DNA from: Amaricoccus sp.
GTDB lineage: Bacteria; Pseudomonadota; Alphaproteobacteria; Rhodobacterales; Rhodobacteraceae
DNA length: 39,226 bases
Direction of reading: 5' to 3'
Assembly (NCBI RefSeq): GCF_017995835.1
Contig: NZ_JAGOID010000019.1
Coordinates: 1-39,226 of the forward strand
The translations under genes and the position numbers were made by a program. Positions 1-7,543 of the stretch are shown here, one piece after another. Numbering within the stretch: the stretch's first letter is position 1; each line of letters opens with the position of its first letter. A model generated the notes under the pieces. It saw only the letters and a list, made by a program, of their open reading frames with translations, made no database searches and had not been told where the DNA came from.

Positions 1-57
1 CTGCACAGCGCCGCGGTCGCCCACAATACACTCGCAGCTTGACACAGGGTGTCTCAT
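1..57 (-). CDS. Possible 5' end of a gene coupled to dusB (ntrB candidate), cut by the window edge
   Basis: An ATG at 57-55 overlaps the dusB TGA stop (56-54) as ATGA, and the frame stays open for 19 codons to the window edge. In many alphaproteobacteria the gene directly after dusB (nifR3) on the same strand is the nitrogen sensor kinase ntrB, so that is the natural expectation. The 19 visible residues carry no recognisable domain, so the identity rests only on position and on the overlap, which is the coupling style used elsewhere in this window. Confidence 0.35.
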   Translation of the reverse strand, partial: MRHPVSSCECIVGDRGAVQ

Positions 58-1043
58 GCCGCTGCGTCCAGGCTCGGCGCCAGATCCGCGACCGCGCCGA
101 GCGCCACGGCCACCGCTCGCGGATCGCCCATCCGCAGCACCCGCGCCCGCAGCGCGCCGCCGCCCTCGACCCGATCCAGATACCAGCCGAGATGCTTGCG
201 CGCGACGCGCAGGCCGAGGTCGGCGCCGTAGAAGCCGAGCATCGCCTCGTAGTGCTCCAGGATCGCGTCGCGCAGCGCCGCGCCCTCCGGCTCCGCCGCG
301 GGCGTCTCGCCGCGCAGCGCCGCCGCGATCCGGCCGACCACCCAGGGCCGCCCGCGCGCCGCCCGCCCGACCATCACCCCGTCCGCGCCGGAGCGCGCCA
401 GCGCCTCGCGCGCCCCGTCGGCGTCCGCCACGTCGCCGTTCACGATGACCGGAATCCCCACCGCCCGCCTTACCGCCGCCACCGCCGACCAATCCGCCCT
501 GCCGTCGTAGAACTGCGCCCGCGTGCGGCCGTGGACGACGATCATGCGCACCCCCGCCGCCTCGGCCCGCGCCGCCAGAACCGCGGCGTTGAGGCAGTCG
601 CCGTCCCAGCCGAGCCGCATCTTCAGGGTCACCGGCACGCCGACGGCGCCCACCACCGCCTCGATCAGCACCAGCGCCCGGTCGAGATCGCGCATCAGCG
701 CCGCCCCGGCGAGCCCGCCCGTGACCTTCTTCGCCGGGCATCCCATGTTGATGTCGATGATCCGGGCGCCCTGCCCCGCCAGCATCCGCGCCGCCTCGGC
801 CATCGGCCCCGGCTCGCGCCCGGCGAGCTGCACCGAGGTGCGCGCCTCGTCGAGCCCCAGTTCCGCCCGCGCCCGGGCCGAGGGGCTGGCGTTCAGCATC
901 TCGCCGCTCGCCACCATCTCGGACACCACGAGCCCCGCGCCGTGGCGCAGCGCCAGGCTGCGAAAGGGAACGTCGGAAATGCCGGCCATAGGCGCCAGAA
1001 AAACAGGCGTACTCGCGAGTATGCTCGCAACCGCGTCAGACAT
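54..1043 (-). CDS. dusB: tRNA-dihydrouridine synthase B
   Basis: A 329-residue FMN-dependent enzyme that reduces uridines in the D-loop of tRNA. The FMN-binding start of the TIM barrel, APMAGISDVPFR, is at about residues 17-28. The family signature INMGCPAKKV follows at about 98-107, with the catalytic cysteine at 102. A late phosphate-binding glycine segment (NGDVADADGA, then GVMVGRAARGRPW) is also present. Length is normal for DusB. The frame stays open upstream, but the Met at 1043 is chosen because it gives the usual short lead before the barrel. The gene diverges from ispDF, and its stop overlaps a possible next gene at the window edge, matching the nifR3-ntrBC arrangement of alphaproteobacteria. 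Confidence 0.95.
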   Translation of the reverse strand: MSDAVASILASTPVFLAPMAGISDVPFRSLALRHGAGLVVSEMVASGEMLNASPSARARAELGLDEARTSVQLAGREPGPMAEAARMLAGQGARIIDINMGCPAKKVTGGLAGAALMRDLDRALVLIEAVVGAVGVPVTLKMRLGWDGDCLNAAVLAARAEAAGVRMIVVHGRTRAQFYDGRADWSAVAAVRRAVGIPVIVNGDVADADGAREALARSGADGVMVGRAARGRPWVVGRIAAALRGETPAAEPEGAALRDAILEHYEAMLGFYGADLGLRVARKHLGWYLDRVEGGGALRARVLRMGDPRAVAVALGAVADLAPSLDAAA

Positions 1044-1132
1044 ACGCCCATTCCGTGTGCATGTCCGAAGTCCTACCCGACTCGGGCGCCCAAGACAAGG
1101 CCAACCGCCCGTATGCAAGGCAATACGCGGCG

Positions 1133-1150
1133 CATTGTGGGGCCACAATG
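1133..1150. promoter_or_regulatory. Perfect 8+2+8 palindrome in the dusB/ispDF divergent region
   Basis: CATTGTGG, a 2-base GG spacer, then CCACAATG form a perfect dyad. It overlaps the proposed -35 box of ispDF and sits about 90 bp upstream of the dusB start. It has the size and symmetry of a dimeric repressor or activator site. No regulator can be named. Confidence 0.4.
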
Positions 1151-1164
1151 GCTGCCAGTATAAG
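1135..1164 (+). promoter_or_regulatory. Probable sigma-70 promoter for ispDF-pgpA-cinA
   Basis: TTGTGG (1135-1140), an 18-bp spacer and TATAAG (1159-1164). Transcription would begin near 1171, leaving a short leader before the GGGGGAGAG ribosome-binding site at 1181-1189 and the ATG at 1194. The same TTGTGG hexamer can be read in front of hpt and the MORN gene. Confidence 0.45.
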
Positions 1165-1193
1165 GCCTGACCGCAACGTTGGGGGAGAGCGAG

Positions 1194-2348
1194 ATGAAGG
1201 TCGCCGGGCTGGTCGTCGCGGCCGGGAGGGGCGTGCGCCTCGGGGGCGACGTCCCCAAGCAGTACCTCACCCTCGGCGGCGAGACCGTTCTCGCCCGCGC
1301 CGTCCGCGCGCTCCTCGCCCACCCCGCCGTCGCCGCCGTGCGGGTGGCGATCTCGCCGGACGACGCGGCACGCTATGCGCGGGCGATGGAAGGCATCGAT
1401 GATTCCCGCCTGCTGCCCCCCGTCCCCGGCGGCGCCGACCGCGCCGCCTCGGTCCGGGCCGGGCTCGAGGCCCTCGCGCCCGATGCGCCGGACATCGTGC
1501 TGATCCACGACGCCGCCCGGCCGTTCCTCGGCCGCGACGTCATCGACCGCGTCCTAGCCGCCCTCGACCACGCCCCGGCCGCATTCCCCGCCCTGCCCGT
1601 GGTCGACGCGCTCTGGCGCGGCGCCGACGGCCACGCGGACGAACCCGCGCCGCGCGACGGCCTCTGGCGGGCCCAGACGCCGCAGGGCTTCCGCTTCGAC
1701 GCCATCCTCGCCGCGCACCACGCCCATCGCGGCCCGGCCGCGGACGACGTCGCCGTCGCCCGCGCCGCCGGGCTCGAGGTCGCCCTCGTCGCCGGCGACG
1801 AGGCGAACTACAAGATCACCGACCCCGCCGACATGGCGCGGGCGCGACTCGACATCGGGAGGAGCGCCATGGACGTGCGCACCGGCAACGGCTTTGACGT
1901 GCACGCCTTCGGACCGGGCGACGCCGTCACCCTCTGCGGCGTAAGCCTGCCCCATAGCCGCGGCCTCGTCGGCCATTCCGACGCCGACGTCGGCATGCAC
2001 GCCGTCACCGACGCCATCCTCGGCGCGCTCGCCGAAGGCGACATCGGCCGCTGGTTCCCGCCATCCGACCCGCAATGGAAGGGCGCCGCGTCGGCGATCT
2101 TCCTCCGCGCCGCCGCGGCCCGCGCCACGGAGGCCGGCTTCGCCATCACCCATCTCGACTGCACGCTGGTCTGCGAGGCCCCGAAGATCGGTCCCCACGC
2201 CGACGCGATGCGCGCCGCGCTCGCCATGGCCGCCGGCATCGAGCCCGCCCGCGTCAGCGTCAAGGCGACCACCTCCGAGCGCCTCGGCTTCACCGGCCGC
2301 GAGGAGGGCATCGCCGCGCTCGCCACCGCCACGCTGGTGCGTCCGTGA
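1194..2348 (+). CDS. ispDF: Bifunctional MEP-pathway enzyme IspD-IspF
   Basis: A 384-residue fusion catalysing two steps of non-mevalonate isoprenoid synthesis: CTP-dependent formation of CDP-methylerythritol (IspD) and its later cyclisation to methylerythritol cyclodiphosphate (IspF). The IspD half (about 1-225) opens with the nucleotide-binding motif [18 protein letters not shown] and includes HDAARPF. The IspF half starts at Met226 and has the metal ligands of [14 protein letters not shown], and the late [14 protein letters not shown] motif. The ATG at 1194 is preferred over an in-frame TTG at 1179 because it follows a purine-rich ribosome-binding site at the right distance. The fusion is typical of alphaproteobacteria. 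The stop overlaps the pgpA start. Confidence 0.97.
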   Translation: MKVAGLVVAAGRGVRLGGDVPKQYLTLGGETVLARAVRALLAHPAVAAVRVAISPDDAARYARAMEGIDDSRLLPPVPGGADRAASVRAGLEALAPDAPDIVLIHDAARPFLGRDVIDRVLAALDHAPAAFPALPVVDALWRGADGHADEPAPRDGLWRAQTPQGFRFDAILAAHHAHRGPAADDVAVARAAGLEVALVAGDEANYKITDPADMARARLDIGRSAMDVRTGNGFDVHAFGPGDAVTLCGVSLPHSRGLVGHSDADVGMHAVTDAILGALAEGDIGRWFPPSDPQWKGAASAIFLRAAAARATEAGFAITHLDCTLVCEAPKIGPHADAMRAALAMAAGIEPARVSVKATTSERLGFTGREEGIAALATATLVRP

Positions 2349-2842
2349 ACCTCGCGCGGGCGATCTGCACCTTCGGCTATGTCGGGCTGCTCCCGGGGCC
2401 GGCGGGCACCTGGGGCGCCGCCGCGGCGGTGCCGGTCGGCTGGCTCCTCCACGGGCTCGGCGGCTTTCCCCTCCTCGCGCTGGCCACGCTGGCGCTCTAC
2501 CCGATCGGCTGGTGGGCGACGAGGATCGAGATCGTCGACGAGCACGACCTCGACCCGGGCTATGTCGTCGTAGACGAGGTCGTCGGCCAGTGGATCGCGC
2601 TCTGGCCGTTGTCGTTCGGCCTCTGGCGCATGGGCGCGCCCGACTGGCTCTTTCCCTGGCCGGGCTGGGTCGGGGCCTTCCTGATGTTCCGCCTCTTCGA
2701 CGTGACGAAGCTCGGCCCCGTCGGCTGGGCCGACCGCAAGAAGGGGGCGATGGGCGTGATGCTCGACGACGTCATCGCCGGCGCCATGGCCGCCGTCGTC
2801 GTCACCATCGCCGCCGCGATCTCCCACGGATGGCTGATGTGA
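2345..2842 (+). CDS. pgpA: Phosphatidylglycerophosphatase A
   Basis: A 165-residue membrane phosphatase that removes the phosphate from phosphatidylglycerophosphate to make phosphatidylglycerol. Family hallmarks are GPAGTWG near the N-terminus, [12 protein letters not shown] in the middle, and [20 protein letters not shown] followed by MLDDVIAG near the C-terminus. Hydrophobic segments fit an inner-membrane protein. The start is GTG at 2345, overlapping the ispDF stop (GTGA) and implying coupled translation. Downstream it overlaps cinA. The link with ispDF is known from related genomes and need not mean a shared pathway. Confidence 0.95.
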   Translation: MNLARAICTFGYVGLLPGPAGTWGAAAAVPVGWLLHGLGGFPLLALATLALYPIGWWATRIEIVDEHDLDPGYVVVDEVVGQWIALWPLSFGLWRMGAPDWLFPWPGWVGAFLMFRLFDVTKLGPVGWADRKKGAMGVMLDDVIAGAMAAVVVTIAAAISHGWLM

Positions 2843-3327
2843 TCGCCGAGGCGCCCGCCACCCGCGTCCTCGCCGCCGCCCGCGCCCGCGGCTGGCGCAT
2901 CGCCACGGCGGAATCCTGCACCGGCGGCCTCGTCGCCGCGGCGCTGACCGACATCGCCGGCTCGTCCGACGTCGTCGACCGCGGCTTCGTCACCTATTCC
3001 AACGCCGCCAAGACCGCGATGCTCGGCGTCGACCCCGCCCTCATCCTCGTCCACGGCGCCGTCTCCGAACCCGTGGCCCGCGCCATGGCCGAAGGCGCCC
3101 TCGCCCGCTCCGACGCGCAGCTCGCCATCGCCATCACCGGCGTCGCCGGCCCCGGCGCCTCCGAAGCGAAGCCCGAGGGCCTCGTCTGGTTCGCCGTCGC
3201 CACCGCGGCCGGCGTCGCCGCCGACCGCCGCGACTTCGGCCCGCTCGGCCGCGCAACCGTGCGCCTCCGCTCCGTCGAGGCGGCGCTGGACCTCGCGCTC
3301 GGCGCGCTCCACGCCCCGCAGGACTGA
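2830..3327 (+). CDS. pncC: CinA C-terminal domain protein, nicotinamide-nucleotide amidohydrolase (PncC type)
   Basis: A 165-residue stand-alone version of the CinA C-terminal domain, which in characterised members deamidates NMN to nicotinate mononucleotide for pyridine nucleotide salvage. It shows the family motif TAESCTGG (about 27-33) with the catalytic serine, then GFVTYSNAAKTAMLGV, and the glycine-rich ITGVAGPGASEAKPEGLVWFA. The N-terminal molybdopterin-binding-like domain of full CinA is absent. The ATG at 2830 overlaps pgpA by 13 bases; an in-frame GTG at 2839 would give the GTGA overlap used by pgpA and is a fair alternative. It is the last gene of the ispDF-pgpA-cinA operon and faces ratA. 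Confidence 0.93.
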   Translation: MADVIAEAPATRVLAAARARGWRIATAESCTGGLVAAALTDIAGSSDVVDRGFVTYSNAAKTAMLGVDPALILVHGAVSEPVARAMAEGALARSDAQLAIAITGVAGPGASEAKPEGLVWFAVATAAGVAADRRDFGPLGRATVRLRSVEAALDLALGALHAPQD

Positions 3328-3423
3328 CCGCCCCGGCGAAAGCCCTACCGATTCCTGAAAAAGTGGCAAGCCTGATTCCAGCCCGGTTCCAGCCGCCTTC
3401 CAGCCAGATAGAATCACGCCTTT

Positions 3424-3903
3424 TCAGCCACTTGCCCCGCCACCCCGGCGCGCGCCGTAGAGCTCCTCCGCGCGCCGCTCGAAGGCGCGCACCACCCGCT
3501 GCATCGCCTCGTGAAAGACCAGCCCGATCACCTTCTGCAGGATGGCCGAGCGGAACTCGAAGTCGACGAAGAAATCCACCTCGCACGAGGTCTCGCCTTT
3601 CGGGAGGAATTCCCAGTGGTTGCGCAGGTATCTGAACGGCCCGTCGAGATACTCGACGAGGATGGTCCGCGCCCCCGGCCGCATCGTCACCCGACTTCCG
3701 AACTTCTCGCGGAAGACCTTGAAGGACACGACCAGATCCGCATCCATGACCTCCCCCTCCCCGTCCGCCAGAGGCGAGCGCGACCGGATCCGCGCCGCCG
3801 AGATCCACGGCAGGAACTCCGGATACCGCGCCACATCCGCGATCAGCGCAAACATCTCGTCCGCGGTGTAGGGCATGATCCGCGTCTCGGCGTGGGTGGG
3901 CAT
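3424..3903 (-). CDS. ratA: RatA/Coq10-like START-fold protein
   Basis: A 159-residue single-domain protein of the polyketide-cyclase/START superfamily. Alphaproteobacterial members are annotated as RatA-type toxin (50S-binding in E. coli) but are equally close to Coq10, a ubiquinone-binding protein, so function is uncertain. Visible family features are the opening Y(T/S)[20 protein letters not shown] and a C-terminal region with [19 protein letters not shown] and [10 protein letters not shown]. The Met at 3903 is chosen because upstream residues are outside the family length and read as intergenic. It diverges from hpt (100-bp gap) and faces cinA. Confidence 0.88.
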   Translation of the reverse strand: MPTHAETRIMPYTADEMFALIADVARYPEFLPWISAARIRSRSPLADGEGEVMDADLVVSFKVFREKFGSRVTMRPGARTILVEYLDGPFRYLRNHWEFLPKGETSCEVDFFVDFEFRSAILQKVIGLVFHEAMQRVVRAFERRAEELYGARRGGGASG

Positions 3904-3940
3904 GGCGGCGGCGATCCAGAACGGCGGCCCGAGGCGCGGA

Positions 3941-3969
3941 TTGTGGCGGGCCGGGAACGACCATAGAGT
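3941..3969 (+). promoter_or_regulatory. Possible promoter of hpt
   Basis: TTGTGG (3941-3946), a 17-bp spacer and TAGAGT (3964-3969), in the gap between the divergent ratA and hpt starts. The -10 match is weak (4 of 6). Confidence 0.3.
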
Positions 3970-4003
3970 GCCCCCCGGCGAACGGGCAAGGGCGGGCGAC
4001 GGC

Positions 4004-4543
4004 ATGGCAGGCAAGCCTTATGTCATTGACGAGATCATCTCCGCCAAGGCGATCGCCGCCCGCGTCGAGGCGCTGGCCCGCGAGATCTCGGCCCATTTCG
4101 CCGGAACGGACAAGCTCGTCGTCGTCGGCCTCCTGCGCGGCTCGTTCATCTTCATCGCCGATCTCGTGCGCGAGCTCGACCTGCCGGTGGAGGTCGACTT
4201 CCTCGAGGCCTCGTCCTACGGCAACACGATGGAATCGAGCCGCGAGGTTCGAATCCTCAAGGATCTGCGCGGCGAGATCGAAGGCCGCGACGTGCTGGTG
4301 GTCGAGGACATCGTCGACACCGGCTTCACCCTCAGCCACGTGCTCGCCATCCTGCGCACCCGCCGCCCGGCGCGGCTCGAGGTCTGCGCGCTCCTCGACA
4401 AGCCCTCGCGTCGCGAGGTCGACATCCGCGCCACCTGGACCGGGTTCGAGATCCCCGACAGCTTCGTGGTGGGCTACGGCATCGACTACGCCCAGCGAAA
4501 CCGCAACCTGCCCTTCATCGGCTCGGTCCGCTTCCTCGACTAG
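4004..4543 (+). CDS. hpt: Hypoxanthine phosphoribosyltransferase
   Basis: A 179-residue cytoplasmic purine-salvage enzyme that joins hypoxanthine (often also guanine) to PRPP. The PRPP-binding motif [12 protein letters not shown] is at about 99-110 with its paired acidic residues E101 and D102. The lysine that contacts the purine lies in [10 protein letters not shown] (about 130-139), and the purine-binding segment [18 protein letters not shown] is near the end. Length matches the bacterial family. The gene faces the MORN gene with only 3 bases between the stops, leaving no room for separate terminators. Confidence 0.95.
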   Translation: MAGKPYVIDEIISAKAIAARVEALAREISAHFAGTDKLVVVGLLRGSFIFIADLVRELDLPVEVDFLEASSYGNTMESSREVRILKDLRGEIEGRDVLVVEDIVDTGFTLSHVLAILRTRRPARLEVCALLDKPSRREVDIRATWTGFEIPDSFVVGYGIDYAQRNRNLPFIGSVRFLD

Positions 4544-4546
4544 GCG

Positions 4547-6124
4547 CTACGGGTCGGCCGGCTGTCCCGGCGCCGGCTCCGCCTCCGGCGTCGCGGCGTC
4601 CTGGCGGCGACCGTCGATCCAGATGCCTTCGAACGTGTCGCCGTTGGCGTGGCGGACCGTGCCGGACCCGTGCGGGACGCTCGCCCGGAAGCCGCCCTCG
4701 TAGCGATCGCCGTTCGGATAGATCGCCATCCCCGGCCCGGTCAGCGCGCCCTCGGTCCACACGCCCTCGATGACGGTCCCGTCGGCGAAGGTCATCTTCC
4801 CCTGCCCGGATCTCCGGTCGGCGGCGAACCCGCCTTCGTAGCGGCCACCCTCCGCGTCGATCGCGACGCCCGCGCCCTCGCGCCGGCCGCGCGCCCAGCC
4901 GCCCTCGTAGCGCGAGCCGTCGGCGCGCACGAGCGTCCCCTCGCCCTCCGGCAGTCCGGCCACGAACCCGCCCTCGTAGCGGTCGCCACTTGCATAGACC
5001 GCAACGCCCGGGCCCTCCAGCCGGCCGTCGGCCCAGGTCCCTTCCAGCGTCGTCCCGTCGGCGAGGGTCATCCGGCCCCGGCCGGCGCGGCGGTCGTTGG
5101 AGAAACCGCCCTCGTAGCGCGCGCCGCCCGCCTCGACCGCGACGCCCTCGCCCTGGCGCCGACCGCCCTTCCACGTCCCCTCGTAGCGGGCGCCGTCCGG
5201 CCGCACGAGCACGCCCGCGCCGTCGGGCTGCCCGTCGGCGAGCCCGCCCTCGTAGACCGCGCCGTCGGCGTAGGCGATGCGCCCTTCGCCGACGAGCCGG
5301 CCCTCGACCCAGGTTCCGCTCTGCGCCGCACCGTCGGCGCGGGTAAGCGTCCCCTGCCCGGAGAAGCGGTCCGCCGCAAAGCCGCCCTCGTAGACCTCGC
5401 CGCTGGCGAAGGCGGCTCGGCCCTGCCCCTCGCGCCGGCCGGCGACCCAGTCGCCGGCGTAGACGTCGCCGTCCGCGCCGCGCAGGACGCCGCGGCCCTG
5501 CCGCACCCCGGCGACCCAGGCGCCCTCGTAGACCGACCGGTCGGGCCGGGTCAGCCTGCCCTCGCCATCCGGGGCTCCGGCGACGAGCGCGCCCTCGTAG
5601 ACCGACCCGTCGGCATAGACGATGCGGCCCTCGCCCTCGAGCCGTCCGGCCTTCCACGTCCCCTCGTGGCGTGAGCCGTCCGGCGCGACGTAGACGCCGC
5701 GGCCTTCCTGTCGCCCGGCGACGAAGGCGCCCTCGTAGCGGCCGCCGTCGGCGAAGGTGGCGATCCCCTGGCCCTCGTTCACGCCGGCGCGCCATTCGCC
5801 CTCGTAGCCGCCGCCGCCGGGATAGGTGATCTTCCCCTGCCCCTCGGGCTTGCCGGCGACGAAGGCGCCCTCGTAGACGGAGCCGTCCGGAAACTGCGCC
5901 CGCCCCTCGCCCTCGATCCGGCCTTCGACCCAGTCGCCCTCGTAGACATAGCCGTCGGGCTGGCGGTAGACGCCGTGGCCGTGCTGGCGGCCTTCCCGGA
6001 ACGTGCCCTCGTAGACCGCCCCGGTCGGGTAGTTCTTGACGATGACCCGGCCCTGCCCGGCCGCCCCGCCCGCCACGAGCGCGACGGAAAGCCCGATCGC
6101 CGCGGCGGCCGCCCGTGCCCGCAT
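4547..6124 (-). CDS. Exported protein built of 20 tandem MORN repeats
   Basis: A 525-residue protein with a signal peptide (about 1-24: basic start, hydrophobic AIGLSVALVAGGAAG) followed at residue 36 by 20 consecutive 23-residue MORN units and a half unit. The consensus is YEGxxxxGxxxGxGxxxxxDG. There is no linker or other domain until a short acidic, proline-rich tail (about 509-525). MORN arrays form elongated beta-hairpin rods and in other proteins bind lipids or act as scaffolds; no enzyme activity is visible. Exported, repeat-only bacterial MORN proteins are poorly characterised, so the role is unknown. The ATG at 6124 follows a good GGAGGG ribosome-binding site. Confidence 0.9.
   Translation of the reverse strand: MRARAAAAAIGLSVALVAGGAAGQGRVIVKNYPTGAVYEGTFREGRQHGHGVYRQPDGYVYEGDWVEGRIEGEGRAQFPDGSVYEGAFVAGKPEGQGKITYPGGGGYEGEWRAGVNEGQGIATFADGGRYEGAFVAGRQEGRGVYVAPDGSRHEGTWKAGRLEGEGRIVYADGSVYEGALVAGAPDGEGRLTRPDRSVYEGAWVAGVRQGRGVLRGADGDVYAGDWVAGRREGQGRAAFASGEVYEGGFAADRFSGQGTLTRADGAAQSGTWVEGRLVGEGRIAYADGAVYEGGLADGQPDGAGVLVRPDGARYEGTWKGGRRQGEGVAVEAGGARYEGGFSNDRRAGRGRMTLADGTTLEGTWADGRLEGPGVAVYASGDRYEGGFVAGLPEGEGTLVRADGSRYEGGWARGRREGAGVAIDAEGGRYEGGFAADRRSGQGKMTFADGTVIEGVWTEGALTGPGMAIYPNGDRYEGGFRASVPHGSGTVRHANGDTFEGIWIDGRRQDAATPEAEPAPGQPADP
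4640..6019 (-). repeat. Twenty phased 69-bp MORN-encoding repeats
   Basis: Residues 36-495 are 20 units of exactly 23 codons with no insertion or deletion. Units vary in sequence but keep the Tyr-Glu-Gly and Gly-x-Gly positions; units 6, 11, 15 and 19 replace the Tyr (RHEG, AQSG, TLEG, VIEG). Confidence 0.9.
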
Positions 6125-6156
6125 GTCCTGCCCTCCGTCCTCTGGTCGGGCGCGAC

Positions 6157-6184
6157 CTTATGCCGGCGGCGCGGAGGGCCACAA
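6157..6184 (-). promoter_or_regulatory. Possible promoter of the MORN gene
   Basis: On the minus strand TTGTGG (6184-6179), 16-bp spacer, CATAAG (6162-6157). It lies just downstream of the terminator hairpin of the preceding gene and about 33 bp before the start codon. Confidence 0.4.
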
Positions 6185-6191
6185 CGGGATT

Positions 6192-6217
6192 CGCGCCCGC
6201 GCGGACGCGCGGGCGCG
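6192..6217 (-). terminator. Strong GC hairpin after the acyl-CoA dehydrogenase-like gene
   Basis: A perfect 11-bp stem (6192-6202 with 6207-6217) around a GGAC loop, 27 bases beyond the stop at 6244. No U-tract follows, so termination efficiency is uncertain. Confidence 0.5.
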
Positions 6218-6243
6218 GGGCCGGGCGCGCAGGCGCCCGCCGG

Positions 6244-7398
6244 TCAGAAGATCGACGCCACGGGCAGGCCGAGCGCCATCGCGCCGGCGTATTCAGCCTG
6301 CGGGCCGGGGCGCATCGGGTGGTAGCGGGCGCCCTGCACGTCGCGGAACCGACGCTCCAGCCCGGCGTCGCGGTAGAACCCGGCGCCGCCGGCGAGCTCC
6401 ATGGCGAGCTCGACCGCCTCGATCGCCTTCTCCGTCACCAGCGCCTTGGCGATCATCACCTCGTTCACGCTTTCCGCCGAAGGGTCGTTCTTCTCCACCG
6501 CGGCCAGCATCGCCTCGTGGCCGATCTGCGCGGCGCGCAGCGCCGTCTCCATCCGCCCGGCGATCGCCAGTCCGTGCGCGTCAGGCCCCTTCCTGCGCAC
6601 GAGGTCGAGCGCGATGTCGCGCGCGCTCTCGGCCACGCCGAGATAGACCGCGTAGATCAGCGGGAACGCCGTCGTCGCGATGATCTGGAACAGCGGATGC
6701 CAGACGCCGGCCGGCCGCTTCAGCGCCACCGCGGCGTCGGGGATGAAAAGCTCGTCGAGCACCACGTTCTGCGAACCCGTCCCGCGCATCCCGAGGGTGC
6801 GCCAGACCTCCTCGATCCGCACCTCGGCCGCCTTCATCGGCGCGCCGAAATGGATGACCGAGCGGCTCCCGTCCTCCTCCTCGACGACGGCGCCGGTCAT
6901 CAGCACGTCGCCCATCGGCGCGGCCGAGGTGAAGACCTTGCGCGCCGACACCCGCCAGCCGCCCTCGACCTTGCGCGCGGCGCCGGAGCCCGCGATCCAG
7001 TCCGAGCCGCCCGAGGACAGGAGCAGGATCCGCTCGGCCGCCACCCGCTTGAGCAGCGGCTCGACCGCCGCCACCTGGCGATGGCGCCAGCGCCAGGCCG
7101 GGATCGCCACCTGGTGGGTGTGCATGGAGAACGCGAGCGCGGTCGAGCCGCAGGCGCGGGCGAGCGTCTTCAGCATCTCGGCGAGCTGGCGCGGCTCCGC
7201 CCCGCCGCCGCCGAGCTCCGTGGGAACCCCGGCCTCGACCAGCCCGGCGGCGCGCAGCTCGGCGAAGTTCTCGGCGACGAAACTGTCGTCGGCGTCATGC
7301 GCCGCGGCCCTCGCCGCGAAGGCGGGCGCGAGCGCGGCGGCGACGGCGCACGCATCGAGGCGCGTCTCGCCCTCGGGCATTCCTGCCATGTGGTTCAT
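6244..7398 (-). CDS. Acyl-CoA dehydrogenase-fold flavoprotein, possibly monooxygenase type
   Basis: A 384-residue protein with the three-part acyl-CoA dehydrogenase fold: N-terminal helical domain (LVEAGVPTELGGGG), a beta middle domain with SARKVFTSAAPMGDVLMTG and TLGMRGTGSQNVVLDELFIP, and a C-terminal helical domain with GGAGFYRDAGLERRFRDVQGARYHP. In classical dehydrogenases the C-terminal domain carries the catalytic glutamate in an EG(T/S) motif. Here the equivalent stretch reads HPMRPGPQAEY and lacks it. This resembles the branch that includes flavin-dependent monooxygenases of the SfnB/DszC type, but the substrate cannot be told. It is divergent from an HxlR-type regulator that probably controls it. 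Confidence 0.85.
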   Translation of the reverse strand: MNHMAGMPEGETRLDACAVAAALAPAFAARAAAHDADDSFVAENFAELRAAGLVEAGVPTELGGGGAEPRQLAEMLKTLARACGSTALAFSMHTHQVAIPAWRWRHRQVAAVEPLLKRVAAERILLLSSGGSDWIAGSGAARKVEGGWRVSARKVFTSAAPMGDVLMTGAVVEEEDGSRSVIHFGAPMKAAEVRIEEVWRTLGMRGTGSQNVVLDELFIPDAAVALKRPAGVWHPLFQIIATTAFPLIYAVYLGVAESARDIALDLVRRKGPDAHGLAIAGRMETALRAAQIGHEAMLAAVEKNDPSAESVNEVMIAKALVTEKAIEAVELAMELAGGAGFYRDAGLERRFRDVQGARYHPMRPGPQAEYAGAMALGLPVASIF

Positions 7399-7431
7399 CG
7401 GTGTTTCTCCCGTGTCGGTTCGATGGGAGGA

Positions 7432-7454
7432 GGATCGCGCCGGGGCCCCGATCC
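7432..7454. promoter_or_regulatory. Inverted repeat in the divergent promoter region of the HxlR regulator
   Basis: GGATCG (7432-7437) and CGATCC (7449-7454) are separated by 11 bp, in the 145-bp gap between the acyl-CoA dehydrogenase-like gene and the HxlR gene. Size and place suit a regulator operator. No direct evidence links it to this protein. Confidence 0.3.
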
Positions 7455-7543
7455 CGCTAGTGCAGGATCTGTATCACGCGCCCCCTCCCCCTGCGGCCCG
7501 ACCTGCGGTAGAATGCGCCATTGTTGGAGCACAGGGGATTTGC

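Noticed and set aside
4649-5674. Repetitive plus-strand frame opposite the MORN gene
   Set aside because: It is the complement of the MORN repeats and lacks a credible start or domain.
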